A stretch of DNA of 25,683 nucleotides. It comes from Sulfidibacterium sp964473895 (GTDB lineage: Bacteria; Bacteroidota; Bacteroidia; Bacteroidales; F082). The notes under the pieces were generated by a model. It was not told the DNA's origin and searched no databases. It worked only from the letters and a program-made list of their open reading frames with translations. Each line of letters starts with the position of its first letter. Within the stretch, counting starts at the first letter, position 1. This document shows positions 9,001-16,655 of the stretch, in pieces. The stretch covers positions 1 to 25,683 of the forward strand of contig CAYYRE010000022.1 of assembly GCA_964473895.1 (NCBI GenBank), written 5' to 3'. The position numbers and the translations under genes were made by a program.

Positions 9001-9279
9001 ATGGATAAGTTGAACATTAAACCGCTTGGAGACAGGGTGGTTGTCGAACCTGCTCCGGCAGAAGAAAAAACAGCCAGCGGTATCATCATTCCTGATACAG
9101 CCAAAGAAAAACCGCAACAGGGTACCGTTGTGGCAGTTCCTGATGACGATAAAGACAATAATATCAAGGTGAAAACCGGTGACCGCGTGCTTTACGGAAA
9201 ATATGCCGGAACCGAAATCACCATCGATGACAAAGAGTATCTCATCATGAACCAGTCGGATATCCTCGCAATCATTTAA
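9001..9279 (+). CDS. groES: Co-chaperonin GroES
   Basis: This 92-residue GroES starts MDKLNIKPLGDRVVVEP, the family's canonical N-terminus, which fixes the start at 9001 rather than at in-frame codons further upstream. The mobile loop that binds GroEL is at about 17-33 (EEKTASGIIIPDTAKEK), and the C-terminal beta strands include GDRVLYGKYAGTEI. It caps the GroEL cavity during ATP-driven folding in the cytoplasm. groEL follows after 40 bp in an operon. No CIRCE repeat is visible upstream. Confidence 0.97.
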   Translation: MDKLNIKPLGDRVVVEPAPAEEKTASGIIIPDTAKEKPQQGTVVAVPDDDKDNNIKVKTGDRVLYGKYAGTEITIDDKEYLIMNQSDILAII

Positions 9280-9319
9280 AAATCAAGAAAATTAGTAATA
9301 ACAATAAAAATCTGAGAAA

Positions 9320-10960
9320 ATGGCAAAAGACATTTTATTTAATTTAGAAGCAAGAGAAGCCCTTAAAAAAGGAGTGGATGCATTAGCTGATGCAGTAAAA
9401 GTTACATTAGGACCAAAAGGAAGAAATGTCATTATTGATAAATCATTCGGTGGCCCGCAGGTGACCAAAGACGGTGTGACCGTGGCCAAAGAAATCGAAT
9501 TGCTGGACCCTGTTGAAAACATGGGTGCCCAAATGGTAAAAGAAGTGGCCTCGAAAACCAACGACCTCGCCGGTGACGGAACCACTACCGCTACCGTACT
9601 GGCCCAGTCGATTGTCGCTACCGGATTGAAAAACGTGACCGCCGGCGCCAATCCCATGGATCTGAAACGGGGCATCGACAAAGCCGTTCAGGAAGTGATT
9701 CAATCGCTGAAAGATCAGACCCAGGAAGTGGGCGACCACAAAGAAAAAATCGAACAGGTGGCATCCGTTTCGGCCAACAACGACCATGCAATTGGTGAAC
9801 TGATTGCCGAAGCCGTGGGTAAAGTAAAAAAAGAAGGTGTCATCACCATCGAAGAATCCAAAGGTATTGAAACTTATGTGGATGTGGTGGAAGGTATGCA
9901 GTTTGACCGTGGTTACATTTCGCCTTATTTTGTAACCGATACCGAAAAAATGCAGACCGTTTACGAAAATCCTTACATCCTGATCCACGACAAGAAGATT
10001 TCGGTAATGAAAGATCTGCTGCCCATTCTGGAAAAAGCAGTACAAAGCGGAAAACCGTTGTTGATCATTGCCGAAGATATTGAAGGCGAAGCATTGGCCA
10101 CCCTGGTGGTAAACCGCCTGCGTGGTTCGTTGAAAGTGGTGGCCGTGAAAGCTCCCGGTTTTGGCGACAGAAGAAAAGAAATGCTTGAAGATATTGCCAT
10201 TTTGACCGGTGGTACCGTGATTTCCGAAGAAAAAGGATACAAACTCGAAGACGCTACGCTCGATATGCTGGGTGAAGCCGAAAAAATCACCATCGACAAA
10301 GAAAATACCACCATTGTCAGCGGAAAAGGTGCCAAAGAAAACATTGAAGCCCGCGTGGCCCAAATCAAAGCTCAGATTGAAATTACCACTTCCGATTACG
10401 ACAAGGAAAAACTGCAGGAACGCCTTGCCAAACTGGCCGGTGGTGTGGCTGTGATTTATGTAGGCGCTGCCAGCGAAGTGGAAATGAAAGAGAAAAAAGA
10501 CCGTTTTGAAGATGCGTTGGCTGCCACCCGTGCCGCTATCGAAGAAGGATTTATCCCCGGCGGTGGTGTGGCTTTTATCCGGGCCATCAAAGCGCTCGAC
10601 AAACTGGAAGGCGAAAACGAAGACCAAAATATTGGTATCGCCATTGTCAAACGTGCTTTGGAAGAACCGTTGCGCCAGATTGTTGAAAATGCCGGTCTGG
10701 AAGGCTCTGTTGTTGTCAACGAAGTGAAAAACGGTAAAGCTGATTACGGTTTCAATGCCCGCACGGAGAAATACGAAAACCTGATTAAAACCGGCGTGAT
10801 TGATCCGACCAAAGTAACCCGTGTGGCTTTGGAAAATGCCGCTTCGATTGCCGGTATGTTGTTAACTACCGAATGTGTATTGAGCGAACACAAAGAAGAA
10901 AATGCTCAGGCTCCTGCCATGCCTCCGATGGGTGGTGGCGGAATGCCCGGAATGATGTAA
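9320..10960 (+). CDS. groEL: Chaperonin GroEL
   Basis: This 546-residue Hsp60 aligns along its whole length with bacterial GroEL. The ATP-binding segment GDGTTT is at 85-90, with Asp86, and the ATPase residue Asp398 sits in DALAATRAA. The C-terminus ends in the Gly-Met-rich tail GGGGMPGMM that lines the cavity floor. It forms the double heptamer that folds cytoplasmic proteins with GroES, encoded 40 bp upstream. The first 40 or so codons use mostly A/T-ending codons (TTA Leu, AGA Arg, GCA Ala), unlike the rest of the gene, which prefers CTG/CGT/GCC. A bidirectional terminator follows 14 bp after the stop. Confidence 0.98.
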   Translation: MAKDILFNLEAREALKKGVDALADAVKVTLGPKGRNVIIDKSFGGPQVTKDGVTVAKEIELLDPVENMGAQMVKEVASKTNDLAGDGTTTATVLAQSIVATGLKNVTAGANPMDLKRGIDKAVQEVIQSLKDQTQEVGDHKEKIEQVASVSANNDHAIGELIAEAVGKVKKEGVITIEESKGIETYVDVVEGMQFDRGYISPYFVTDTEKMQTVYENPYILIHDKKISVMKDLLPILEKAVQSGKPLLIIAEDIEGEALATLVVNRLRGSLKVVAVKAPGFGDRRKEMLEDIAILTGGTVISEEKGYKLEDATLDMLGEAEKITIDKENTTIVSGKGAKENIEARVAQIKAQIEITTSDYDKEKLQERLAKLAGGVAVIYVGAASEVEMKEKKDRFEDALAATRAAIEEGFIPGGGVAFIRAIKALDKLEGENEDQNIGIAIVKRALEEPLRQIVENAGLEGSVVVNEVKNGKADYGFNARTEKYENLIKTGVIDPTKVTRVALENAASIAGMLLTTECVLSEHKEENAQAPAMPPMGGGGMPGMM

Positions 10961-10974
10961 AAATTCCTCCGCAT

Positions 10975-11008
10975 AAAAAAAGGCTGCCTCAACGAGGCGG
11001 CCTTTTTT
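10975..11008. terminator. Bidirectional terminator between groEL and RNase HI
   Basis: The stem AAGGCTGCCTC / GAGGCGGCCTT around an AACG loop has one G-T pair. It is flanked by A7 on the left and T6 on the right, so it works in both directions. It ends groEL, and it directly abuts the TAA stop of the convergent RNase gene. Confidence 0.93.
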
Positions 11009-11645
11009 ATTTTCTGCCGTAATCGGCGGGAATTTCACCCCAAAGCCGGGTTTCCCATTTCAGAATAGGAATATCGCCCGTTTCATTTTCCTTGAGCCAT
11101 TTCAAAGCATTGTGAACAGCCCGCAGCAGTTCCTGGTTTTTACTTGTCCATTTCAGCTTGGTATTGATTTGTTTTTTTCTGACCCAGGCAATGGCTGTAC
11201 GCGAATCGGAATAGATGGGCATTTTCAACTTGTTCTTTTTTAGCCAGGCCAGTGCCAGTACAATGGCTAAAAATTCTCCGATGTTTACGGTTCCTTGTTC
11301 ATACGGACCACGCCGGAAAATTTCGGTACCGGTGTCGGTATATACGCCACGGTATTCCAAAATACCCGGATTGCCTTTGCAGGCCGCATCTACCGAAAGG
11401 CTATTCAAAATGGGCTTACGCTCGGTGGTCAGCTCTTGCAGGTTTTTCTTTCCTTTCAGTTCCCGGATTTCCTCGTAAGATTTTTCAAAGGCCTTTTGGG
11501 CCTCTTCCATCGACGAAAACGATTTGTATTGTGCCCGTTCGAAACCCATCACCTGTTCTTTGCAAGCTTCCCAGCTTTTGTAAATTCCCGGACGAAAACC
11601 CCGCCACACCACATAAAACTTCGGTTTGTTTTTCCTTTTTGTCAT
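11007..11645 (-). CDS. rnhA: Ribonuclease HI with N-terminal viroplasmin (RNA/DNA-hybrid-binding) domain
   Basis: The 212-residue protein has two parts. Residues 8-52 are a viroplasmin/hybrid-binding domain (FYVVWRGFRPGIYKSWEAC, then FERAQYKSFSSMEEA). A basic linker leads to an RNase H fold at about 82-212, where the four acidic metal-binding residues are visible: Asp86 (SVDAACKGNPG), Glu124 (IGEFLAI), Asp147 (IYSDSRTA) and Asp208 near the C-terminus (IPADYG). It degrades the RNA strand of RNA-DNA hybrids such as R-loops and primers. This architecture is typical of Bacteroidota RNase HI. The gene converges with groEL. The start is set by the need to include the whole N-terminal domain. Confidence 0.93.
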   Translation of the reverse strand: MTKRKNKPKFYVVWRGFRPGIYKSWEACKEQVMGFERAQYKSFSSMEEAQKAFEKSYEEIRELKGKKNLQELTTERKPILNSLSVDAACKGNPGILEYRGVYTDTGTEIFRRGPYEQGTVNIGEFLAIVLALAWLKKNKLKMPIYSDSRTAIAWVRKKQINTKLKWTSKNQELLRAVHNALKWLKENETGDIPILKWETRLWGEIPADYGRK

Positions 11646-11650
11646 CGAAA

Positions 11651-11658
11651 CAAAAATA
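11651..11658 (-). promoter_or_regulatory. Possible -7 box very close to the RNase HI start
   Basis: On the minus strand this reads TATTTTTG, a match to TAnnTTTG. It ends only 5 bp before the ATG at 11645, so a transcript from it would be leaderless or nearly so. No -33 element is seen. Confidence 0.3.
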
Positions 11659-11718
11659 AAACCTTTTTCGGTTCACCGTATAATTTCTGCACCTGTCGGA
11701 ATGAAACCTAACTAAACC

Positions 11719-11737
11719 AGTTCCAGCGTCCGCTGGG
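11719..11737. repeat. REP-like palindromic repeat, copy 1
   Basis: AGTTCCAGCGTCCGCTGGG contains the self-complementary core CCAGCG-TC-CGCTGG. The identical 19 bases recur 48 bp downstream. The outer flank of this copy does not pair. Confidence 0.7.
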
Positions 11738-11766
11738 TCTTCCTACTATTCCACTTTATCACCAAT

Positions 11767-11788
11767 AGTTCCAGCGTCCGCTGGGACT
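11767..11788. repeat. REP-like palindromic repeat, copy 2
   Basis: The same 19-base unit as at 11719, in the same orientation. Here the palindrome extends through the following ACT, giving a 22-base element that pairs end to end with one G-T pair. It looks like a small mobile or REP-type palindrome, but no REP-associated transposase is present in the window. Confidence 0.7.
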
Positions 11789-12081
11789 TGGCCTGTCCTT
11801 CTTCCCTCTTCGCCCATCGTCCGCCGTCAACAAGACTAACTCTTCACTTTGCCTGCCGATTTTAAATGGCATCACTGCCGGTTTCTGTAAAAGATTCCCT
11901 AAGTTTGCTTGATTTTTTACCGAATCCAAAAAGTAAGATTATGAAACGAACATGAATTTTATTCATCATAAAATACACACAGAAATATGATGAAAAAAAT
12001 ACATGTGAGAGCGAAGCGGTTCCATGTGTGCAGAAATTTTGGAATTGCTTTATTTTTAACGAATTACAAAATTTTAAACGC

Positions 12082-14226
12082 ATGAAAAAAATATTCTTTT
12101 CGGCAATCTTTATGTTTTTTGCCGTTTCGGTGTCGTTGCAGGCACAGGAAAAAATGATGACCGCCAGGGATGCCTCGTATCTCAATCCGGCGTTGTTTCC
12201 CAAAAGAATGGCCCAATTGCAATGGATGGGCCGGACAGACAATGTTGTTTTTGCAAAAAAGAACAAACTTTTTATGGCCGATGCTGCTAAGGGAAAGACG
12301 GTACTGCTGTTCGACAAAGCAACATTAAACCGCGATCTTGCCAGGGCAGGTTACGATACGCTTCAATATTTCCCCCGGTTACGTTTTACGGCTTCCGGAA
12401 AAGTTGATTTTGCAACAAAGAGTAACTTTTACGTTTACGATTACCGGCAGCATGTGGTGAAAAAAGTGAACAGTATCCCCGATACGGCGCAAAATATTTC
12501 CTTTAACGAAAAGACAAACCGTGTGGCTTTTACCCTGAAAAACAACTTGTATTTCGCCGAGAACGGGAAAGTTCGTCCCATCACCCATGACCAGAACCCC
12601 GATTGGGTCAACGGACAAATTGTATCGCGTAACGAATTCGGTATTACCAAAGGAATTTTTTGGTCGCCTTCCGGCGAAAAACTGGCTTTTTATCATAAGG
12701 ATCAATCACGGGTTTTCAATTATCCGCTGGTAGACATCAACCATCGCATTGCCAGGGTAAAATACATCAAATACCCCATGGCCGGAACACCGAGCGAATA
12801 TGTTTCGTTAGGCGTTTACGATGTTAAAACCGGAAAGACTGTTTTTTTGAAAACACAGCCCAAAACGGAACAATACCTTACCAACATTACGTGGGGACCG
12901 GCCGGAAAATACATTTACATTGCCGTGTTAAACCGTGACCAGAACCACATGTGGCTAAATCAATATGATGCCGCAACAGGCGATTTTGTAAAAACGCTTT
13001 TCGAAGAAACCGACCCGAAATATGTGGAACCGCTGCACCCGCTTTATTTTAACCCTTTTCAGCCGAATGAATTTATTTGGAACAGCCGCCGTGATGGCTG
13101 GAACCATCTCTATCTTTACAATACGGAAGGACGTTTAATAAAACAAGTGACCAAAGGGAAATGGGAAGTCACGAAAGTACTGGGTTATTTCCGTAAACAT
13201 TATGTCTATTTTGTTGCCACCAAAGAGAGTCCGTTGCAGCAGAATATTTATTCTGTGGACCTGCGCAATGGGAAAATCAGCCGGCTCAGCCCCGATCATG
13301 GCACACACAGTGCTTTGGTCAGTCATGATGGGAAATACCTGTTGGATATTTTCAGTAGTATCGATGTGAGCCGGGCATATAAATTGTTGAATTATAAAGG
13401 GAAAGTGGTGCGTACTTTACAAAAAGACAAGGATCCGCTTGCCGGTTACAAACTGGGAAAGATGTCGATATTCACATTAAAATCTTCCATTGATGGGGCG
13501 CCTCTTTATTGCCGGATGATCAAACCGGTGGGTTTTGACAGTACCAAAAAATATCCGGTCATTGTATATGTTTACGGTGGGCCGCATGTCCAGCTGATTA
13601 CCGATACGTGGCTTGGCGGTGCCGGTTTTATGCTGAATTATCTTGCCGAAAACGGATACCTTATTTTTACACTCGACAATCACGGTTCCGAAAACCGAGG
13701 TCGTGATTTTGAACAGGTCATATTCCGTCATCTTGGTACCAACGAGATAAAAGACCAACTGACCGGTGTAAAATTTTTGAAATCGTTACCCTATGTGGAT
13801 ACCACCCGTATGGGAGTGGACGGCTGGAGTTTTGGCGGGTTTATGACGACCTCGCTCATGGTGCGTACCCCCGGTGTTTTTCAGGTGGGGGTGGCCGGTG
13901 GTCCGGTCATCGATTGGAAATATTACGAAGTGATGTACGGTGAGCGTTACATGGATACGCCGCAGCAAAATCCCAAGGGGTACAAAGAGGCCAGCCTGTT
14001 GAATTATGTGGACAACCTGAAAGGCCATTTGTTGCTTATCCACGGAACCATGGATCCGGTAGTGGTATGGCAGCATAGTTTGTTGTTTTTGCAAAAGGCC
14101 ATTCACGATAACAAACTGATGGATTACTTTGTATATCCAGGTCATGAACATGGTGTAACGGGTCGCGACCGGTTACAGCTTACGCGAAAAATCAAAAGTT
14201 ATTTTGATGAGTGGTTAAAACCGTAA
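12082..14226 (+). CDS. Secreted S9 family peptidase, dipeptidyl-peptidase IV-like
   Basis: The 714-residue protein starts with a signal peptide (cleavage probably after LQA, residue 20), which selects the ATG at 12082 over an earlier in-frame ATG at 12028. Residues about 80-470 form the DPP-IV N-terminal beta-propeller, with signatures FWSPSGEKLAFYHKD and NSRRDGWNHLYLY. Residues about 500-714 are the prolyl-oligopeptidase catalytic domain with triad Ser583 (GWSFGG), Asp658 (GTMDPVV) and His690 (GHEHG). The 75- and 32-residue spacing is close to that of DPP-IV. It should cleave peptides, classically X-Pro/X-Ala dipeptides, in the periplasm or at the surface. The usual Glu-Glu substrate-anchoring pair is not obvious: the matching region reads VSRNEFGI with a single Glu185, so exact specificity is uncertain. 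Confidence 0.9.
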   Translation: MKKIFFSAIFMFFAVSVSLQAQEKMMTARDASYLNPALFPKRMAQLQWMGRTDNVVFAKKNKLFMADAAKGKTVLLFDKATLNRDLARAGYDTLQYFPRLRFTASGKVDFATKSNFYVYDYRQHVVKKVNSIPDTAQNISFNEKTNRVAFTLKNNLYFAENGKVRPITHDQNPDWVNGQIVSRNEFGITKGIFWSPSGEKLAFYHKDQSRVFNYPLVDINHRIARVKYIKYPMAGTPSEYVSLGVYDVKTGKTVFLKTQPKTEQYLTNITWGPAGKYIYIAVLNRDQNHMWLNQYDAATGDFVKTLFEETDPKYVEPLHPLYFNPFQPNEFIWNSRRDGWNHLYLYNTEGRLIKQVTKGKWEVTKVLGYFRKHYVYFVATKESPLQQNIYSVDLRNGKISRLSPDHGTHSALVSHDGKYLLDIFSSIDVSRAYKLLNYKGKVVRTLQKDKDPLAGYKLGKMSIFTLKSSIDGAPLYCRMIKPVGFDSTKKYPVIVYVYGGPHVQLITDTWLGGAGFMLNYLAENGYLIFTLDNHGSENRGRDFEQVIFRHLGTNEIKDQLTGVKFLKSLPYVDTTRMGVDGWSFGGFMTTSLMVRTPGVFQVGVAGGPVIDWKYYEVMYGERYMDTPQQNPKGYKEASLLNYVDNLKGHLLLIHGTMDPVVVWQHSLLFLQKAIHDNKLMDYFVYPGHEHGVTGRDRLQLTRKIKSYFDEWLKP

Positions 14227-14228
14227 AA

Positions 14229-14269
14229 AACCCAAAAGGCCCCGGAAATTTTCCGGGGCCTTTTGGGTT
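14229..14269. terminator. Long bidirectional hairpin between S9 peptidase and OTC genes
   Basis: A 20-bp arm beginning AACCCAAAAGGCCCCGG pairs perfectly with its complement across a near-zero loop, only 2 bp after the peptidase stop and 19 bp from the convergent OTC stop. The GC core is flanked by A4 and T4, giving a symmetrical terminator for both genes, although the T-runs are short. Confidence 0.85.
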
Positions 14270-14288
14270 ACTGTCAAGACCGGCTGTT

Positions 14289-15290
14289 TTATTCACCGAG
14301 GGTAGCCACCATGATGGCTTTGATGGTGTGCAGGCGGTTTTCGGCTTCGTCGAATACCACCGAATGTTCCGATTCGAAAACTTCATCGGTTACTTCCATG
14401 GCTTCTAACCCGTATTTTTCATAAATCTCTTTTCCAATGACCGTATCGGTATTGTGGAATGATGGTAAACAGTGCAGGAATTTCACTTTCGGGTTACCTG
14501 TTTTTTCAATCATCGACATGTTTACCTGATAAGGCAATAACTGATCGATGCGTTCTTTCCAAACTGCATCGGGTTCCCCCATGGAGACCCAAACATCCGT
14601 GTACAGAAAATCAACCCCTTTTACCCCTTCTTCCACATTTTCGGTTAGGGTAATGGTTGCCCCTGTTTCTTTGGCAATGATACGGCATGTTTCCACCAGT
14701 TGCTCTTCGGGCCAGTAAGCCTTGGGTGCAACGGCCCTGAAATCCATGCCCATTTTGGCAGCACCCACCATGAGGGAGTTCCCCATGTTGTTACGGGCAT
14801 CGCCGCAATAGGCAAACGAAACTTTGTGCAACGGTTTGTCGGTATTTTCCATCATGGTCAAAAAATCAGCCATAACCTGTGTCGGGTGAAATTCGTTGGT
14901 CAGCCCGTTCCATACAGGGACGCCGGCATATTTTCCCAATTCTTCCACAATTTCCTGTCCGAATCCGCGGTATTCAATCCCATCGTACATACGTCCCAGT
15001 ACACGGGCCGTGTCTTTCATGGTTTCTTTTTTCCCCATTTGCGAACCGGTGGGGCCGAGGTAGGTTACGTTGGCACCCTGGTCATAAGCAGCGGTTTCAA
15101 AAGCACAACGGGTCCGTGTAGAGGCTTTTTCAAAAATCAAGGCAATGTTTTTTCCTTTCAGTTTTTGCTGTTCAGTCCCTGCATATTTTGCTTTTTTCAG
15201 GTCGGCTGCCATATCCAGCATCAAACGGATTTCTTTCGGTGTAAAATCCAACAGTTTCAAAAAGTTTCTGTTACGAATGTTATATGCCAT
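14289..15290 (-). CDS. argF: Ornithine carbamoyltransferase
   Basis: The 333-residue enzyme transfers the carbamoyl group from carbamoyl phosphate to ornithine, making citrulline in arginine synthesis; the catabolic enzyme ArcB runs the reverse direction. The carbamoyl-phosphate motif STRTR is at 57-61, HPTQ at 135-138, the ornithine-binding DVWVSMG at 232-238, and the HCLP active-site Cys motif at 273-276. The SMG and HCLP motifs mark a true ornithine enzyme and not the N-acetyl- or N-succinyl-ornithine transcarbamylase used by many Bacteroidota. Length and sequence style resemble the long ArgI/ArcB type. No other arginine gene lies nearby, so biosynthetic or catabolic use cannot be decided from context. 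It converges with the S9 peptidase gene. Confidence 0.95.
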   Translation of the reverse strand: MAYNIRNRNFLKLLDFTPKEIRLMLDMAADLKKAKYAGTEQQKLKGKNIALIFEKASTRTRCAFETAAYDQGANVTYLGPTGSQMGKKETMKDTARVLGRMYDGIEYRGFGQEIVEELGKYAGVPVWNGLTNEFHPTQVMADFLTMMENTDKPLHKVSFAYCGDARNNMGNSLMVGAAKMGMDFRAVAPKAYWPEEQLVETCRIIAKETGATITLTENVEEGVKGVDFLYTDVWVSMGEPDAVWKERIDQLLPYQVNMSMIEKTGNPKVKFLHCLPSFHNTDTVIGKEIYEKYGLEAMEVTDEVFESEHSVVFDEAENRLHTIKAIMVATLGE

Positions 15291-15344
15291 AATATTTTGT
15301 ATTTAAACGGTTTGTAAAATGCTATCTTTCGTAGTTAACCGCTA

Positions 15345-15352
15345 CAAAAGTA
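15345..15352 (-). promoter_or_regulatory. -7 promoter box for ornithine carbamoyltransferase
   Basis: On the minus strand this reads TACTTTTG (TAnnTTTG consensus), 54 bp before the ATG. The -33 element is not obvious. Confidence 0.5.
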
Positions 15353-15450
15353 AAGAAAATTTTTGCCGCCTTTTGGGTGTATTGTCAGTATGGAATGATT
15401 TTAACACGCTGAATGCATACAACAATTTTTTCGATGCTTTTTCTTCCCGG

Positions 15451-16599
15451 TCAGGATGTTAATACGCCTGCCGTTAATTCGTTTTGCCAATGCTGCAGGC
15501 TTTTGGTCATGGTGGCTTTAAGCCGGCTCATTTCAAATTCGGTTTTTAATTGGCGGAAAACCTCTTTGACCGATTCTATTTTTTTGGTTTTAAAAGCATT
15601 GCTTCCGGCAAAAACAAAACCGTTTTTCAGTTTTCCTTTGGCAGCATTAATCAGTGCCAACGAAATGCAGTAAGGTGCTTTTTTGTAATCGCAGGTTTTC
15701 AGACATTGCCAAGGGCAGGTCACAGGGTGTTTTTTTCCAGCACTTACATCTTTTAAAAATTGGTTGTTGATGGCCCTGCCCGGCAATCCCACGGGGCTTT
15801 TAATCAGTACAATATCTTCGGGAGAACTTTGAATGTAGGCTTCTTTAAAAGCCGGTGAAGCATCGCACTCAACAGTGGGGACAAACCGTGTGGCCATTTG
15901 GACACCTTGGGCACCCAATTGGATCAGACGGTACATATCGGCCCCTGTGTATATGCCTCCTGCTGCAATCACGGGAATGTTTTTTCCAAAGGTGTTTTCA
16001 AACGGTTGCATGGCTTTTACCACTTCCGGAAGTATCTTTTCAATGGTATATTGCGGTTCTTCAATTTGACTTTTTTTATAGCCGAGGTGACCTCCCGCTT
16101 TGGGCCCTTCTACTACGACTGCATCAGGAATCACTCCGTAGTGGCTTTCCCAATACCGGAAAATAAGGCCGGCCGCTTTGGCTGAAGAAACGATGGGCAA
16201 AAACTTGGTCCTGTTTTTCTCTTTTTTATCACGGATAAGGATATCGGGCATGCGTAAAGGCAGGCCGGCACCCGAAATGATCAGGTCGGCTTTTTCTTCC
16301 ACCGCCACGGTCATGTGTTCTTCGTAATCGGTCAGGGCCATCATGATGTTTACCCCGATAATGCCCTTAGTTTTTGATCTTGCCTTACGGATTTCGTTAC
16401 GTAAAGCCTGCTGATTGGCATTCCTGAAATCTTTGGCAAAGTCAGGCAATAACATGCCAATGGCGGCGGAAGAGATGATGCCGATCCCGCCTTCGTTGGC
16501 CACCGCCGATGCCAGTCCGGATAGTGATATGGCAACCCCCATGCCTCCCTGTATGACAGGAATGGCCGCTTCGAGATCACCGATTTTTAAATGATGCAT
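15451..16599 (-). CDS. Nitronate monooxygenase-like FMN flavoprotein
   Basis: The 382-residue TIM-barrel protein belongs to the nitronate monooxygenase / 2-nitropropane dioxygenase / FabK superfamily. Family marks are the N-terminal PVIQGGMGVAIS, the barrel strand segment EGPKAGGHLGY with the likely active-site His171, and the FMN-phosphate region IAAGGIYTGADM plus LGAQGVQMATRF at about 211-239. It probably oxidises alkyl nitronates or a related substrate in the cytoplasm. A four-cysteine cluster, C295-X3-C-X3-C-X7-C311, follows the barrel core and could bind a metal or Fe-S cluster. The ATG at 16599 (MHHLKIGD) is chosen because the family core begins there and the promoter box lies 25 bp upstream; an in-frame ATG at 16695 would include that promoter. 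The LytTR regulator gene lies upstream on the same strand. Confidence 0.86.
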   Translation of the reverse strand: MHHLKIGDLEAAIPVIQGGMGVAISLSGLASAVANEGGIGIISSAAIGMLLPDFAKDFRNANQQALRNEIRKARSKTKGIIGVNIMMALTDYEEHMTVAVEEKADLIISGAGLPLRMPDILIRDKKEKNRTKFLPIVSSAKAAGLIFRYWESHYGVIPDAVVVEGPKAGGHLGYKKSQIEEPQYTIEKILPEVVKAMQPFENTFGKNIPVIAAGGIYTGADMYRLIQLGAQGVQMATRFVPTVECDASPAFKEAYIQSSPEDIVLIKSPVGLPGRAINNQFLKDVSAGKKHPVTCPWQCLKTCDYKKAPYCISLALINAAKGKLKNGFVFAGSNAFKTKKIESVKEVFRQLKTEFEMSRLKATMTKSLQHWQNELTAGVLTS

Positions 16600-16623
16600 A
16601 ATGTGAAATTTTTGTTCAGAGGA

Positions 16624-16631
16624 CAAAACTA
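16624..16631 (-). promoter_or_regulatory. -7 promoter box for the flavoprotein gene
   Basis: On the minus strand this reads TAGTTTTG (TAnnTTTG), 25 bp upstream of the ATG at 16599. No TTTG -33 box is present at the usual distance. That would fit an activator-dependent promoter, and repeated AGGG motifs lie just upstream. Confidence 0.5.
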
Positions 16632-16655
16632 TGGAGAGAAAGTGTCGGATGTTTT

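Larger units (their letters stand above)
11646..12081. other. 436-bp gap with REP-like repeats, no convincing gene
   Basis: The gap lies between the divergent starts of RNase HI and the S9 peptidase. Its left half holds two copies of a palindromic repeat (listed separately) in pyrimidine-rich DNA. A TAAGTTTG box at 11900-11907 (+) could be a distant promoter for the peptidase, with a leader of about 170 nt. The last 150 bp are AT-rich. I find no tRNA, riboswitch or conserved short protein here. Confidence 0.6.

Noticed and set aside
9443..10627. Long open frame (394 codons) on the minus strand across groEL
   Set aside because: It is antisense to a fully conserved GroEL. Its predicted product is Phe/His/Gly-rich low-quality sequence, as expected from the reverse of biased codons.
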